This document shows positions 7,738-15,911 of a stretch of DNA of 64,000 bases, in pieces (the first letter of the stretch is position 1; the number at the start of each line of letters is the position of its first letter). The position numbers were made by a program, and so were the translations under genes. The DNA lies in NCBI RefSeq assembly GCF_014642405.1, contig NZ_BMIN01000009.1:1-64000 (forward strand), read 5' to 3'. The notes beneath the pieces were generated by a model. The model was not told the DNA's origin and made no database searches. It was given only the letters and a program-made list of their open reading frames with translations. The stretch comes from Pontibacillus salipaludis. Lineage in GTDB: Bacteria > Bacillota > Bacilli > Bacillales > BH030062.

Positions 7738-8826
7738 GTGAAAATAGCGATTATCGGGGCAGGGCTTGCTGGTCTTTCTTGTGCATTGACCTTGGAAAAA
7801 CACGGGCATACTGCTGATATATTTGAACAACGGAAGGAATTAGGTTTAAAGTATGACATTGCGGAATTGATGACGCCTATTCTTCACGCACCCATTAAGG
7901 ACGCTGTTAAATTCTTCTCAGAAACCTATGATATCCATTTAAAGCCGGCTAGTCATGTTCAGAAGATCTATGTTCATTCGGAAAAAGAGTCTGCTTATGT
8001 AGAAGGAAAAATAGGTTTTTCCAATATGCGCGGCAAGTATAAGGAATCCTACGAGAAGCAATTAGCTCAACAGTTAGAGCATAGTAAAATTTATTATGAC
8101 AGCCATGCGAATTACGAAAACATCTCAAAAGAATATACTCATGTGGTAGTAGCCACAGGCGACCCAAGGGATACCCAACAAATCCAGCCGTATGATGTAG
8201 CATTCCCTTCAGCTTTTGCCGGTGCTATTGTTAAAGGCGATTTTGTTCGTAATGAGGTACATACATGGTTCAATAACGATTTTGCTCCAAAAGGTATGGG
8301 CTACCTGATTCCTCATTCCAATACGCAAGCCACTCTCGTGATTGTCTATCCACAATATAAAGAGGAGTGGTTACTAAAAAGAGATGAGTTCTGGGACAAA
8401 ATGGTGAAAGAAGCCTCTTGTACCCTGAATCAGGAAATTATGATTGAAAAAGAATTTACAATCGACGATTACATGATAGGGAAATGCCGTTATCCAAGAA
8501 TCGGTAACACGTTCTTTGTTGGGAACTGTTTCGGAGCCATCACTCCATTCTTGGGTTTTGGGCAGACGGGATCTCTTCTTACTGGAATTTATGCCGCTCA
8601 GGATATCTGTGGACTTGGGGACTATGAAACACTTTGTAAGCCGCTCTTGAAGGATTATGATGATTCTCTAGTGCTCCGAAGAGGGATTGAACGCTTAAGC
8701 AATCACCAACTCGATTTAGTGACGAAGTCTCTTCACAATTCGATGATAAGGAAAGTCGTCACCCAGCCCAACATGGGTGTTTTAAAAGGATTAAGCCACA
8801 TGTTGAAGCCTTTTATATCGAAATAA
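7738..8826 (+). CDS. FAD/NAD(P)-binding oxidoreductase, 362 aa
   Basis: Flavoprotein. The N-terminal Rossmann motif KIAIIGAGLAGLSCALTLEK binds the FAD ADP moiety, VVVATGDPRD is the second nucleotide-contact motif, and TPFLGFGQTGSLLTGI near residue 275 resembles the flavin-binding GD/GQ motif of geranylgeranyl-reductase-like monooxygenases. Start GTG 7738 is favoured by AAAAAGGGGG seven bases upstream over a longer frame. It stands alone, ending at a bidirectional terminator. Could be a reductase or hydroxylase of a lipid or terpenoid; the substrate is not evident. Confidence 0.75.
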   Translation: MKIAIIGAGLAGLSCALTLEKHGHTADIFEQRKELGLKYDIAELMTPILHAPIKDAVKFFSETYDIHLKPASHVQKIYVHSEKESAYVEGKIGFSNMRGKYKESYEKQLAQQLEHSKIYYDSHANYENISKEYTHVVVATGDPRDTQQIQPYDVAFPSAFAGAIVKGDFVRNEVHTWFNNDFAPKGMGYLIPHSNTQATLVIVYPQYKEEWLLKRDEFWDKMVKEASCTLNQEIMIEKEFTIDDYMIGKCRYPRIGNTFFVGNCFGAITPFLGFGQTGSLLTGIYAAQDICGLGDYETLCKPLLKDYDDSLVLRRGIERLSNHQLDLVTKSLHNSMIRKVVTQPNMGVLKGLSHMLKPFISK

Positions 8827-8873
8827 AAAGGTCTATTTAACGAATGTGTGTGGAAAAAGGACAATATAAACAA

Positions 8874-8908
8874 AGACGCTTGAGTGTATGATTACCCAAG
8901 CGTTTTTC
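8874..8908. terminator. intrinsic terminator between convergent genes
   Basis: ACGCTTG and CAAGCGT pair around about 14 bases, with TTTTT on the right. It ends the FAD oxidoreductase transcript and may act on the regulator gene from the other side. Confidence 0.7.
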
Positions 8909-8915
8909 CAATCAC

Positions 8916-9593
8916 TTAAGATGACAGGGATAAAACAAATCCCTTTCTCCTTACATTGCTAATCGTCAATAAGTCTTTTGTCTTCTTGCGAATTCTGTAG
9001 ATCAGCGCATTAATCTCCTCATTACTTACATCAGGTATGGATTGATCCTCGTTTATCCTCTCAGGCCAGACTTCTTTTTTAATGCGAGAAAGGTCTACGA
9101 ACTGATCTTCGTTCATCAGTAGGAGTTGTAAGCAGGTATACTCTTTCTCAGAGAATAATAGAGTTTGGTTATGAATGTGTAATTCCTGATTGATTCCGTT
9201 GAGAGTATAAGGGTAATCAGAGTCGGTTGAAGTTATGCTGGGCCCTAAATCAGCGGTTTGGTCCATGCTTGAGGATAGGAAAACCATTTTAATATGGTGA
9301 TCAGCAATTGAGATCTGATCGGCGTCTTTTAATTTATATTCTTGGTTTGGTGTAAGGGGGACATCATTTAACGAAGTCCCATGTTTACTTCCTAAATCCA
9401 TTACATAGTAGATTCCCTCTTTAATGTAAATAGCAAGATGTCTCCGAGATACATACATATTAGGCAAGGAAAGATCAGGCTTCCAATCGTGTACTTCTCT
9501 TCCTACTATGGTTTGAGTTTGGTTCAAAGGGAAAATGGTTCCTTTATCGAAAGGTAGACCATTCTCAATCATAATTGAGGCTAATGTGTTCAT
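8916..9593 (-). CDS. FHA-domain protein with C-terminal winged helix, 225 aa
   Basis: An unusual regulator. Residues about 20-105 form an FHA phosphothreonine-binding domain: GRE near 31, SRRHL at 49-53, DLGSKHGTSLND at 67-78. Residues about 130-225 resemble the OmpR/PhoB-type winged-helix DNA-binding domain (LLFSEKEYTCLQLLL, a recognition-helix region NEEINALIYRIRKKT, and the wing VRRKGFVLS). No receiver domain is present, so input would be binding to a phosphorylated partner rather than a phospho-Asp. The ATG at 9593 has GGGAG six bases upstream; an in-frame codon at 9614 does not. Divergent from the glycerophosphodiesterase gene across a region with phased TATCAT repeats. Confidence 0.8.
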   Translation of the reverse strand: MNTLASIMIENGLPFDKGTIFPLNQTQTIVGREVHDWKPDLSLPNMYVSRRHLAIYIKEGIYYVMDLGSKHGTSLNDVPLTPNQEYKLKDADQISIADHHIKMVFLSSSMDQTADLGPSITSTDSDYPYTLNGINQELHIHNQTLLFSEKEYTCLQLLLMNEDQFVDLSRIKKEVWPERINEDQSIPDVSNEEINALIYRIRKKTKDLLTISNVRRKGFVLSLSS

Positions 9594-9618
9594 AACAGAC
9601 TCCCGTATAAGCAATTAA

Positions 9619-9674
9619 TATCATCATTTATCATTGAATTATCATTAATCATCCATTGATTGGTTAAGTATCAT
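9619..9674. promoter_or_regulatory. phased TATCAT direct repeats, candidate operator
   Basis: TATCAT occurs at 9619, 9629, 9640 and 9669, with AATCAT at 9648. Spacings of 10 and 11 bp (and 29 for the last) place the copies on one face of the helix. Tandem direct repeats are the usual target of OmpR/PhoB-type winged helices, and the adjacent divergent gene encodes one. The first four copies lie just upstream of a -35 box and the last lies inside the promoter spacer. Confidence 0.55.
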
Positions 9675-9684
9675 TCACTATTCT
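9656..9684 (+). promoter_or_regulatory. sigma-A-type promoter for glycerophosphodiesterase
   Basis: TTGATT (9656-9661), 17-bp spacer, TATTCT (9679-9684), about 50 bp before the start codon of the phosphodiesterase gene. Confidence 0.55.
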
Positions 9685-9734
9685 AAATGTGAGTTTACCA
9701 TAGACCAACATCCATTTAGAATACGGAGGAAGAA

Positions 9735-10709
9735 ATGAAATTGAAAAAAATTATGAAAAGTATAGGTATTCTATTATTATTACTGATCCTTTTTATCTTT
9801 TTGAATAACAGCAATTGGTTCCAGAAGAACGACCAGGCTAAGCCTAAGCTCCTTGCTCATGTTGGGATGGCTCAAACCTATCCGATGGACGGAATTACAG
9901 GAGAAACATGTACAGCTAAGCGGATTTTCGAACCAGAACATTCTTACATAGGGAATACGATTCCTTCAATGGAAGCTGCCTTTGAACATGAGGCCGATAT
10001 CGTCGAGTTAGATGTTCATCCTACTACCGATGGTGAGTTTGCTGTATTTCATGATTGGACACTTGAATGTAGAACAGATGGGGCAGGGGTCACAAGAGAA
10101 CACACTATGGAAGAATTAAAGAATTTAGATATAGGATACGGGTATACGGCAGATGGGGGAGAAACCTACCCATTTCGTGGTAAAGGAGTAGGGTTAATGC
10201 CTACACTTAAGGAAGTTTTGACCCATTTCCGAAATAAACCATTCCTGATTAACATTAAGAGCAATGATCCAGAAGAAGGAAAGAAGCTAGCAGACTATTT
10301 ATCGAACATACCCGGTATTAACATGGAGCAACTGTCAGCTTATGGCGGGAATAAGCCAATACAGGTCCTACAAGAAGAGCTTCCGAATTTACGGGTTATG
10401 TCTATGGAAACATTGAAAAGCTGTTTAAAGTCATATATGGGAATGGGGTGGACGGGATATGTTCCTTCATCTTGTAAAGATACTCAAGTCCACATCCCTG
10501 AAAACGTAGCTCCGTGGCTGTGGGGATTCCCTAATAAATTTCAAGATCGCATGGAAGCTGTAAATACAAGAGTGGTTCTTGTAGCCGGGGAGGGTAAATG
10601 GTCAGAAGGATTCGATGATAAAGGAGATGTTAAACGAATTCCTGAAGGCTATGATGGATATGTGTGGACTAACCGTGTTGATGTTTTAGCTCCGTTGATT
10701 AAAGAATGA
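9735..10709 (+). CDS. membrane-anchored glycerophosphodiester phosphodiesterase-family protein, 324 aa
   Basis: GDPD-family TIM-barrel hydrolase that releases sn-glycerol 3-phosphate from glycerophosphodiesters. Residues about 8-24 are a membrane anchor or signal peptide. The catalytic set is visible as AHVGMAQ near residue 42, ELDVHPTTDGEFAVFHDWTL (metal-binding Glu/Asp and second His) near 93-112, and a barrel strand FLINIKSND near 183. The canonical HRG at the first histidine is HVG here, so an arginine usual in the family is missing. Ribosome-binding site GGAGGAAG. Monocistronic, ending at a bidirectional terminator. Possibly controlled by the divergent FHA/winged-helix regulator. Confidence 0.8.
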   Translation: MKLKKIMKSIGILLLLLILFIFLNNSNWFQKNDQAKPKLLAHVGMAQTYPMDGITGETCTAKRIFEPEHSYIGNTIPSMEAAFEHEADIVELDVHPTTDGEFAVFHDWTLECRTDGAGVTREHTMEELKNLDIGYGYTADGGETYPFRGKGVGLMPTLKEVLTHFRNKPFLINIKSNDPEEGKKLADYLSNIPGINMEQLSAYGGNKPIQVLQEELPNLRVMSMETLKSCLKSYMGMGWTGYVPSSCKDTQVHIPENVAPWLWGFPNKFQDRMEAVNTRVVLVAGEGKWSEGFDDKGDVKRIPEGYDGYVWTNRVDVLAPLIKE

Positions 10710-10715
10710 ATTTGT

Positions 10716-10747
10716 AAAGCGCAGTGAACAACCTACACTGCGCTTTT
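10716..10747. terminator. bidirectional intrinsic terminator
   Basis: AAAGCGCAGTG pairs with CACTGCGCTTT around a nine-base loop, with T-runs on both strands, between the phosphodiesterase and the converging DHFR-like gene. Confidence 0.8.
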
Positions 10748-10751
10748 ACTA

Positions 10752-11270
10752 TTACTTATGATAGGTTAACTCAACTACATCCCCGTGTTGTTTCACTTCT
10801 TTCAATGAAAGTTTCTTTTCCTCTAATGGCTTCTCGAAAAGTGGAACCCCATCACCAAGGATTATGGGCATCGTAAAGATCTTAAATTCATCAATGAGAT
10901 CTCGAGCTATAAAATCTTTTAAGAGGGAAGCACCTCCCACAATCCAGATATCCTTACCACTTTGTTTCTTTACTCTTTCTATGAATGCTTCAGGAGCTTC
11001 TTTGGTAAATTGAACATGCTTATTCTCCCCAGTTAGTGTGGAGGAGAAGACATAATTGGTCTTGTCCGCATAGGGGAATTCATCTGCTAGTTGTAAAACA
11101 TGCTCATATGTTTTTCTTCCCATTAAGATTGTATCAATTGTTTCCATAAATTCGTAATAGCCGAAATCACTTCCCCCTTCAAATTGATGCAACCAATCCA
11201 CACCCCCATTTTGATCAGCAATGTATCCGTCAAAACTTGTAGCAATGTATAATATGACGTTTCGTGACAT
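10752..11270 (-). CDS. DHFR-fold (RibD C-terminal-like) reductase, 172 aa
   Basis: Dihydrofolate-reductase-like family protein of the RibD C-terminal domain type (relatives in Bacillus are YyaP/YwjB). Recognisable parts are NVILYIATSFDGYIADQNGG at the start, DTILMGRKTYEHVL (NADPH-binding region), DIWIVGGASLLKDF and LGDGVPLF. It probably reduces a pteridine- or pyrimidine-like substrate with NADPH. The ATG at 11270 has AAAGGATG before it. Divergent from a WYL-domain regulator, which may control it. Exact substrate unknown. Confidence 0.8.
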   Translation of the reverse strand: MSRNVILYIATSFDGYIADQNGGVDWLHQFEGGSDFGYYEFMETIDTILMGRKTYEHVLQLADEFPYADKTNYVFSSTLTGENKHVQFTKEAPEAFIERVKKQSGKDIWIVGGASLLKDFIARDLIDEFKIFTMPIILGDGVPLFEKPLEEKKLSLKEVKQHGDVVELTYHK

Positions 11271-11372
11271 TGATTTTTCATCCTTTCTCATGTAAAGTCT
11301 ACTCTCTTACAAGACATACTATAGCAAGAAACGGTGACAGGTTTTGTCCTATTTTAGAAAAGGAGTGGCAAC

Positions 11373-12305
11373 ATGTCTAAATCCTCTCGTTTATTCGAGA
11401 TTATGATGTATATCAATAAGAAGAGAGCATTTACTGTACAAGAGGTGTCCAATGAATTTGGTCTTTCTACCCGTACTGTACGTCGGTATCTCGATGACTT
11501 AAGTGTGATGGGGCTTCCCCTTTATTCTGAGCAAGGGAGAGGAGGAGGGTACCGAGTCTTACAAAACAATTGGGCATTTCCGGTTCTTTTTACGAAAGAT
11601 GAATCCCTTTCCCTATTCTTCGCCTTTCAGTCTTTAGTTCATATGAATGATCTCCCATTCCAAGCGGAGGTTAAGACTTCCTTACATAAGCTTTATCATC
11701 AGTTAAATCCTGAAGCGAAGAAGAAAGTTGATGCAATCGAGAATCATGTCCGTTTTTATTCACCGGCCCGTAATGTAAGAAGCCCATTCCTCCAAGATCT
11801 TCTCGAGTTCAGCTTGAAGAAGGAGCGTATTCAGGTAACGTATGGTTCAAAAGATAGGGATAAAACATACGTCGTATTTCCAATGGGGATCTTCGCGCAA
11901 GATGGTCTGTGGTATGTGCCTGTTTACGCTTATGAAAAAGAAAAAATTATTCTACTCCGTGCAGACCGGATTCTAAAGCTAGAATCAGCAGGAAAAGATG
12001 AAGAAATAGACATGAATCTAAATGATTTCTTTGCTTACACTCCCACGCATAATATGACTAAGTTGTGCGCTTTTTTAACCAATGAAGGAGCCAGACAATG
12101 CAGCGGTCATCCTTTATTTCAGGATAACCTTAAAAGAGTTGATGAAGGAACGTGGATTCTAGAAATGGAAGGTGATGAGCAGGAGTTGATCTACTCTGCA
12201 CCCTTCTTCTATCGTTTAGGGAAGGATGCAAAAGTAAAAGAGCCTCACTCATTAATCGAACGAATTACTTCCCATGCAAGAGAACTATTAAATCACTATG
12301 AGTAA
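11373..12305 (+). CDS. YafY-type HTH/WYL-domain transcriptional regulator, 310 aa
   Basis: DeoR-like N-terminal winged helix (residues about 1-60: VQEVSNEFGLSTRTVRRYLDDL recognition helix, then a GRGGGYR wing) joined to a C-terminal WYL domain (about 140-215, with VYAYEKEKIILLRADRILKLE). WYL domains sense ligands or nucleic-acid breakdown products. Ribosome-binding site AAAGGAGTGG. It diverges from the DHFR-like gene with a 100-bp shared promoter region, so that gene is a plausible target. Confidence 0.85.
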   Translation: MSKSSRLFEIMMYINKKRAFTVQEVSNEFGLSTRTVRRYLDDLSVMGLPLYSEQGRGGGYRVLQNNWAFPVLFTKDESLSLFFAFQSLVHMNDLPFQAEVKTSLHKLYHQLNPEAKKKVDAIENHVRFYSPARNVRSPFLQDLLEFSLKKERIQVTYGSKDRDKTYVVFPMGIFAQDGLWYVPVYAYEKEKIILLRADRILKLESAGKDEEIDMNLNDFFAYTPTHNMTKLCAFLTNEGARQCSGHPLFQDNLKRVDEGTWILEMEGDEQELIYSAPFFYRLGKDAKVKEPHSLIERITSHARELLNHYE

Positions 12306-12314
12306 AAATTAGAA

Positions 12315-12343
12315 TTGATTGAAAATTTCGAGTGTGCTAAGAT
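12315..12343 (+). promoter_or_regulatory. promoter of the ABC-F leader
   Basis: TTGATT (12315-12320), spacer of 17 bp, TAAGAT (12338-12343). Transcription from here would start near 12350, giving a leader of about 310 nt before the ABC-F start codon. Confidence 0.6.
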
Positions 12344-12378
12344 AAGCATAACGAATTAGCTAGGAGGTGAATGAAGAG

Positions 12379-12495
12379 ATGGTACACGCTGCGAAGAGCA
12401 CGATTGATAGTCAATTATTATATATTCATCGTGCGCAAACTCATGATTTTGTTGCAGACGGGACACGTATGTCCTTTTTTAGCAACTTAATATGA
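12379..12495 (+). CDS. leader peptide of the ABC-F attenuator, 38 aa
   Basis: Short frame starting MVHAAKSTIDSQLLYIHRAQ and ending MSFFSNLI, preceded by AGGAGGTGA. A second frame starting at ATG 12371 (40 aa) lies directly on the ribosome-binding site and is less likely. The codons for VHAA contain ACACGCTG (12384-12391), which pairs exactly with CAGCGTGT (12499-12506) just after the stop codon. Ribosome position on this ORF could therefore change RNA folding ahead of the two terminators that follow. Inference: a drug-stalled ribosome permits read-through into the ABC-F gene. Confidence 0.6.
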   Translation: MVHAAKSTIDSQLLYIHRAQTHDFVADGTRMSFFSNLI

Positions 12496-12540
12496 GCACA
12501 GCGTGTGGGAATCCCTTCATTCAACCTATAGATCGGACCT

Positions 12541-12571
12541 AGAAACCACACGACAAGTGTGGTTTCTTTTT
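12541..12571 (+). terminator. attenuator terminator 1 in the ABC-F leader
   Basis: GAAACCACAC and GTGTGGTTTC form a perfect 10-bp stem with a 5-base loop, then a T-run. It stands between the leader ORF and the ABC-F gene, so default transcription would stop here. Confidence 0.85.
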
Positions 12572-12594
12572 GTATATACGGAGTACGGGCGTGA

Positions 12595-12625
12595 CCCTTG
12601 AGAAACCATTCTCAAGGGCTTTTTG
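12595..12625 (+). terminator. attenuator terminator 2 in the ABC-F leader
   Basis: CCCTTGAGAA and TTCTCAAGGG form a perfect 10-bp stem with a four-base loop followed by CTTTTTG. It is the second of two tandem terminators ahead of the same gene, ending about 35 bp before its start codon. Confidence 0.85.
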
Positions 12626-12659
12626 CGTTTAACATTAACCAGAATCGGAGGAAAACAAT

Positions 12660-14507
12660 ATGTTAGTGACGATGAAAGATATAAAGAAAATCGTAAGCGG
12701 AGATTTATTATTTGAAGAGATCAACTTTGAGATCCATGAAGGGGATAAAGTAGGCCTGGTGGGTCGGAACGGAACGGGAAAGTCTACGCTCTTTAAACTG
12801 ATTTCAGGATTAGAGCAAGCAGATGAGGGAGAGCGTTTTGTGAGGAAACAGGCAACCATCGGCTATCTGGAACAGTTGCCTGACTTTAATAATGGAAGCG
12901 TTCAGGAATATTTGAAAGAAAGCTTTACGGAAGTTCTTGCTTTAGAGAGAAGAATGATCGAACTGGAGACGTTGATGCAGCAGCCTGAACAATTAGAAAA
13001 AGCCATGGAGGAATACGGCACTCTTCAAGATCAATATGCTCGCTTAGGAGGATATGAGCTTCAAGCAACGATTGAGAAAGTAGCGCATGGGCTCGGGGTT
13101 GAAGGATTATTGGATGCTTCTTTTGAACATTTAAGTGGCGGTGAGCAGACAAAGGTAGGGTTAGCGCGTCTCTTATTACAAGAACCGGATGTGCTTCTTC
13201 TGGATGAGCCAACAAACCATCTTGATCTCGAAGCCATCGAGTGGCTGGAAGGATTTATTCAAGGTTACACAGGAGCGGTATGGATCATTTCACACGATAG
13301 AACCTTTTTAGATCATACCGTGACGAGGATTATGGATTTAGAACAAGGAGAGCTGCTTCAGTATGAAGGGAACTTCTCATCATTTGTAAATCAGAAAGAA
13401 GAGTTCCTGCTAGCGGAGTTTAAAGCCTATCAGGAGCAGCAGAAGAAGATTAAGAAAATGAAAGAAGCTATTAAGCGATTGCGGCAGTGGGCGAATGAAG
13501 CCAACCCACCAAGTGAGAAGCTGTTCAGAAAAGCCAAAAGCATGGAGAAGGCCCTTGAGAAGATGGAGAAGAAAGAGAAGCCTTTACTTGATGCGAAGAA
13601 GATGGGATTAAGCCTTGAAGCCAATGAACGGAGCGGGAATGATGTACTCATTGCTGAAGAGGTATGGAAGCGGTATGGAAACCGGAATGTGTTAGCAGGA
13701 GCTAGCCTTCATCTCCGTTTTCAGGACCGTCTTGCCATTGTTGGACGAAACGGAAGCGGCAAAACGACGCTTCTTCGGTTACTGATGGAACAAGAGACGC
13801 CAGAAGAGGGCTGTATCAAATCTGGGGCTGGGGTTCGCCTTGGTTACCTCCCTCAACATCCTTTGAAGGAAGTAGATGGGAACTTACGTATGATTGACTA
13901 CTTCAGGGAACAAATCTCTGTGACAGAAGGGCAAGCCCGTCATATCTTAGCAGGATTTATGTTCTTTGGATATGCTGTTTTCCGAAAGATCGGTCAGCTA
14001 AGCGGAGGAGAGCAAATGCGTGTGAAGCTCGCCATCTTTATGCATCAGGGAGTCAACCTGCTTGTATTAGATGAGCCGACTAACCACTTGGATATTGAAT
14101 CTCAGGAAGTATTAGAAGAAGCCCTTCAGCATTTTAATGGAACGGTTCTTGCTGTATCCCATGATCGTTACTTCCTTAACCGATGCTTTAGCGAATGTGC
14201 ATTTTTAGAGGACGGAAAGCTGTACCGATACAACCGGCCATTTGATGAGGCTCGTGTGAAGCATGAGGAGAATAAGGGAGTGAAAGAGCCTGAGAAGGAA
14301 CATAGGAAGCAAATGAAAGTTCAGGAGAAGCAGCCGGAAATGCCTGATTATGAAGGGATGATTGAAACGTTAGAAATAGAGCTTACCTCCTTAACAGAAA
14401 AGATGAATACTGAAAAGGACTTGGAAGTACTAATGGAACTTCAGCAAGAAAAACAGGTCCTTGAAAAGAAAATAGAAGAGAAATATGCGGAATGGTTGGG
14501 GGGCTGA
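12660..14507 (+). CDS. ABC-F ribosomal protection-type ATPase, 615 aa
   Basis: Soluble protein with two ABC domains and no membrane segment. Walker A motifs GRNGTGKST (35-43) and GRNGSGKTT (362-370), signature LSGGEQ at 158 and 447, two DEPTNHLD Walker B motifs. The linker (about 245-330) is long, basic and coiled-coil-like, as in ABC-F factors that enter the ribosomal E site and displace antibiotics or rescue stalled ribosomes. A C-terminal charged coiled coil (about 545-615) follows. The upstream leader with a small ORF and two terminators is the arrangement known for antibiotic-induced ABC-F genes, so I infer a resistance role. The drug class cannot be read from sequence. Confidence 0.85.
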   Translation: MLVTMKDIKKIVSGDLLFEEINFEIHEGDKVGLVGRNGTGKSTLFKLISGLEQADEGERFVRKQATIGYLEQLPDFNNGSVQEYLKESFTEVLALERRMIELETLMQQPEQLEKAMEEYGTLQDQYARLGGYELQATIEKVAHGLGVEGLLDASFEHLSGGEQTKVGLARLLLQEPDVLLLDEPTNHLDLEAIEWLEGFIQGYTGAVWIISHDRTFLDHTVTRIMDLEQGELLQYEGNFSSFVNQKEEFLLAEFKAYQEQQKKIKKMKEAIKRLRQWANEANPPSEKLFRKAKSMEKALEKMEKKEKPLLDAKKMGLSLEANERSGNDVLIAEEVWKRYGNRNVLAGASLHLRFQDRLAIVGRNGSGKTTLLRLLMEQETPEEGCIKSGAGVRLGYLPQHPLKEVDGNLRMIDYFREQISVTEGQARHILAGFMFFGYAVFRKIGQLSGGEQMRVKLAIFMHQGVNLLVLDEPTNHLDIESQEVLEEALQHFNGTVLAVSHDRYFLNRCFSECAFLEDGKLYRYNRPFDEARVKHEENKGVKEPEKEHRKQMKVQEKQPEMPDYEGMIETLEIELTSLTEKMNTEKDLEVLMELQQEKQVLEKKIEEKYAEWLGG

Positions 14508-14583
14508 GTCTTTCCGAAAGGTCTGCAATATAAGGTTAGCTTGAATCAATCGAGCAAAACAATATAGGAAGAGGTAGAACAAA

Positions 14584-15036
14584 ATGAGTCATAATTCAAT
14601 TCAACAAATGTGGGATAACTTTAAGAAGGAAAACCCACAAGCACCGGAGGACTATGAGGCATGGGCGTTTGGTGATTCAAAGGAGATGGCAGATGAACTG
14701 GCTGCATTGGTCTTAGATGGAACCAAAACAGCCACAGCTTCGAATTATTTAGCGTATGAAGAAACAGAACCATTACCATATGCTGGTCTTCACAATATTA
14801 TTCTTGATGGAGAAGGTAGAGCAGTAGCGATTGCTGAAACGACTTCCGTTGAAGTTGTCCTTTTTAATGAAGTGACCGAGGAGCATGCTTATTTAGAAGG
14901 GGAAGGGGACCGGACGTTGAAGTTCTGGCGTGAGGAACATGAGTCTTTTTTCAAAAAGGAGTTAGAGGAAGTAAATCAAGAGTTTGATCATATGATACCC
15001 GTAGTATGTGAGAGGCTTAAATTGTTATATAGCTAA
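14584..15036 (+). CDS. ASCH-domain protein, 150 aa
   Basis: ASCH-domain protein (beta-barrel fold related to PUA), found in RNA-binding and RNA-modifying contexts. Visible features are WAFGDSKEMADELAALVLDG near residue 27, the GTKTATASNYLAYE loop that carries the conserved lysine and threonines, and AIAETTSVEVVLFNEVTEEH. Length is typical for stand-alone ASCH proteins. Ribosome-binding site GGAAGAGG. It lies 76 bp after the ABC-F gene with no terminator between, so it might be co-transcribed. Confidence 0.8.
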   Translation: MSHNSIQQMWDNFKKENPQAPEDYEAWAFGDSKEMADELAALVLDGTKTATASNYLAYEETEPLPYAGLHNIILDGEGRAVAIAETTSVEVVLFNEVTEEHAYLEGEGDRTLKFWREEHESFFKKELEEVNQEFDHMIPVVCERLKLLYS

Positions 15037-15079
15037 ATGAAGATCATACGATAAAACATTCAAGAGCGGAGATAAGAAT

Positions 15080-15463
15080 ATGAATGAAGTTACATTGGTT
15101 GCTGCAGAGAACACTAAACTTTGTGTCAAATATCTATACAAAGTAGACGGTTATCATACCATGAGGTTTATAGTTGAATCTCAAGGGTTTAAAGGAGCAT
15201 CGAATTTCTGTATATCAAATGTTGATTTAATAGAAGTTCTAACAAAAACAGAGTCGGTTCTAAAAGAGTTAAGAGGAAGCGTTGAAATTAGTGATCAAGA
15301 TTCTGATGCTCATATCATGATGACTATGACAAGATTTGGGCACCTGATTGTGAATGGGCAAATCGGTGGTTCGTGTGATGATCACTCTTTAAAGTTTACT
15401 TTTGATAGTGACCAGACAGTATTAGATAAGTTGAGATCCTTTTTGAAAGAGAACGTTGAGTGA
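15080..15463 (+). CDS. hypothetical protein, WapI-immunity-like, 127 aa
   Basis: Small beta-rich cytoplasmic protein. The C-terminal pattern GQIGGSCDDHSLKFTFDSDQ followed by TVLDKLRSFLKE resembles the end of WapI-type immunity proteins (alternating beta strands, then an SDQTxL helix), but the resemblance is from memory and weak. No WapA-like toxin is nearby, which argues against a working immunity pair here. Ribosome-binding site GAGCGGAG. It ends at a strong terminator. Function unproven. Confidence 0.55.
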   Translation: MNEVTLVAAENTKLCVKYLYKVDGYHTMRFIVESQGFKGASNFCISNVDLIEVLTKTESVLKELRGSVEISDQDSDAHIMMTMTRFGHLIVNGQIGGSCDDHSLKFTFDSDQTVLDKLRSFLKENVE

Positions 15464-15478
15464 GTGAATTTTTCCTCC

Positions 15479-15518
15479 GAGCACACAATGGCGTATTCCA
15501 TGTGTGCTCGTTTTTCTT
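15479..15518 (+). terminator. intrinsic terminator
   Basis: CGAGCACACA pairs with TGTGTGCTCG over a 12-base loop, followed by TTTTTCTTTTTT. Confidence 0.85.
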
Positions 15519-15558
15519 TTTTATGGTTACTAATTCTTGAGGATTCAACATCCCCCGC

Positions 15559-15577
15559 GGGACAATGAACCTGTCCC
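15559..15577. repeat. GGGACA/TGTCCC palindromic repeat, copy a
   Basis: GGGACAATGAACCTGTCCC, followed by a second TGTCCC half (ATGTCCCG). A further half-site GGGACAGTG lies near 15693. Confidence 0.7.
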
Positions 15578-15911
15578 TATGTCCCGTAGTATATTCCAAA
15601 TTATGATGTATATTATAAGAAAGAGTGTGATAGAAGGTTGTTTCTTGCAACTGTTCCATTTATGGGGGAGAGGATTATGTGTATTAGAAAAAGGGACAGT
15701 GTATTTTCCTATCGTGGCTATTATTCTGATCTCATTTTGCTAATGTTTGTTTAAAGTAGTATCTTAAGAGGGAATTGTGTAAGTTAGGCTCCTATGCAGA
15801 TAACCATAGGGGGGCATTCAGGACATTTTACTCTTTTTTAGAGTTTTTCGATGTTTTGGTAAAAATGAAGTAGAAGAATTTTTTAAGAAGGTTTATAAAA
15901 GGAGAGCGCAC
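15578..15911. other. gap with possible relic of a regulator gene
   Basis: No intact gene. An ATG at the end of the GGGACA repeat opens a frame reading MSRSIFQIMMYIIRKS, which resembles the N-terminus of YafY-type regulators such as the one at 11373 (MSKSSRLFEIMMYINKKR), but it diverges at once. It may be a fragment of a lost paralogue or coincidence. Confidence 0.3.

Noticed and set aside
15080-15463. A contact-dependent toxin immunity locus
   Set aside because: The WapI-like resemblance is weak and no toxin gene lies nearby.
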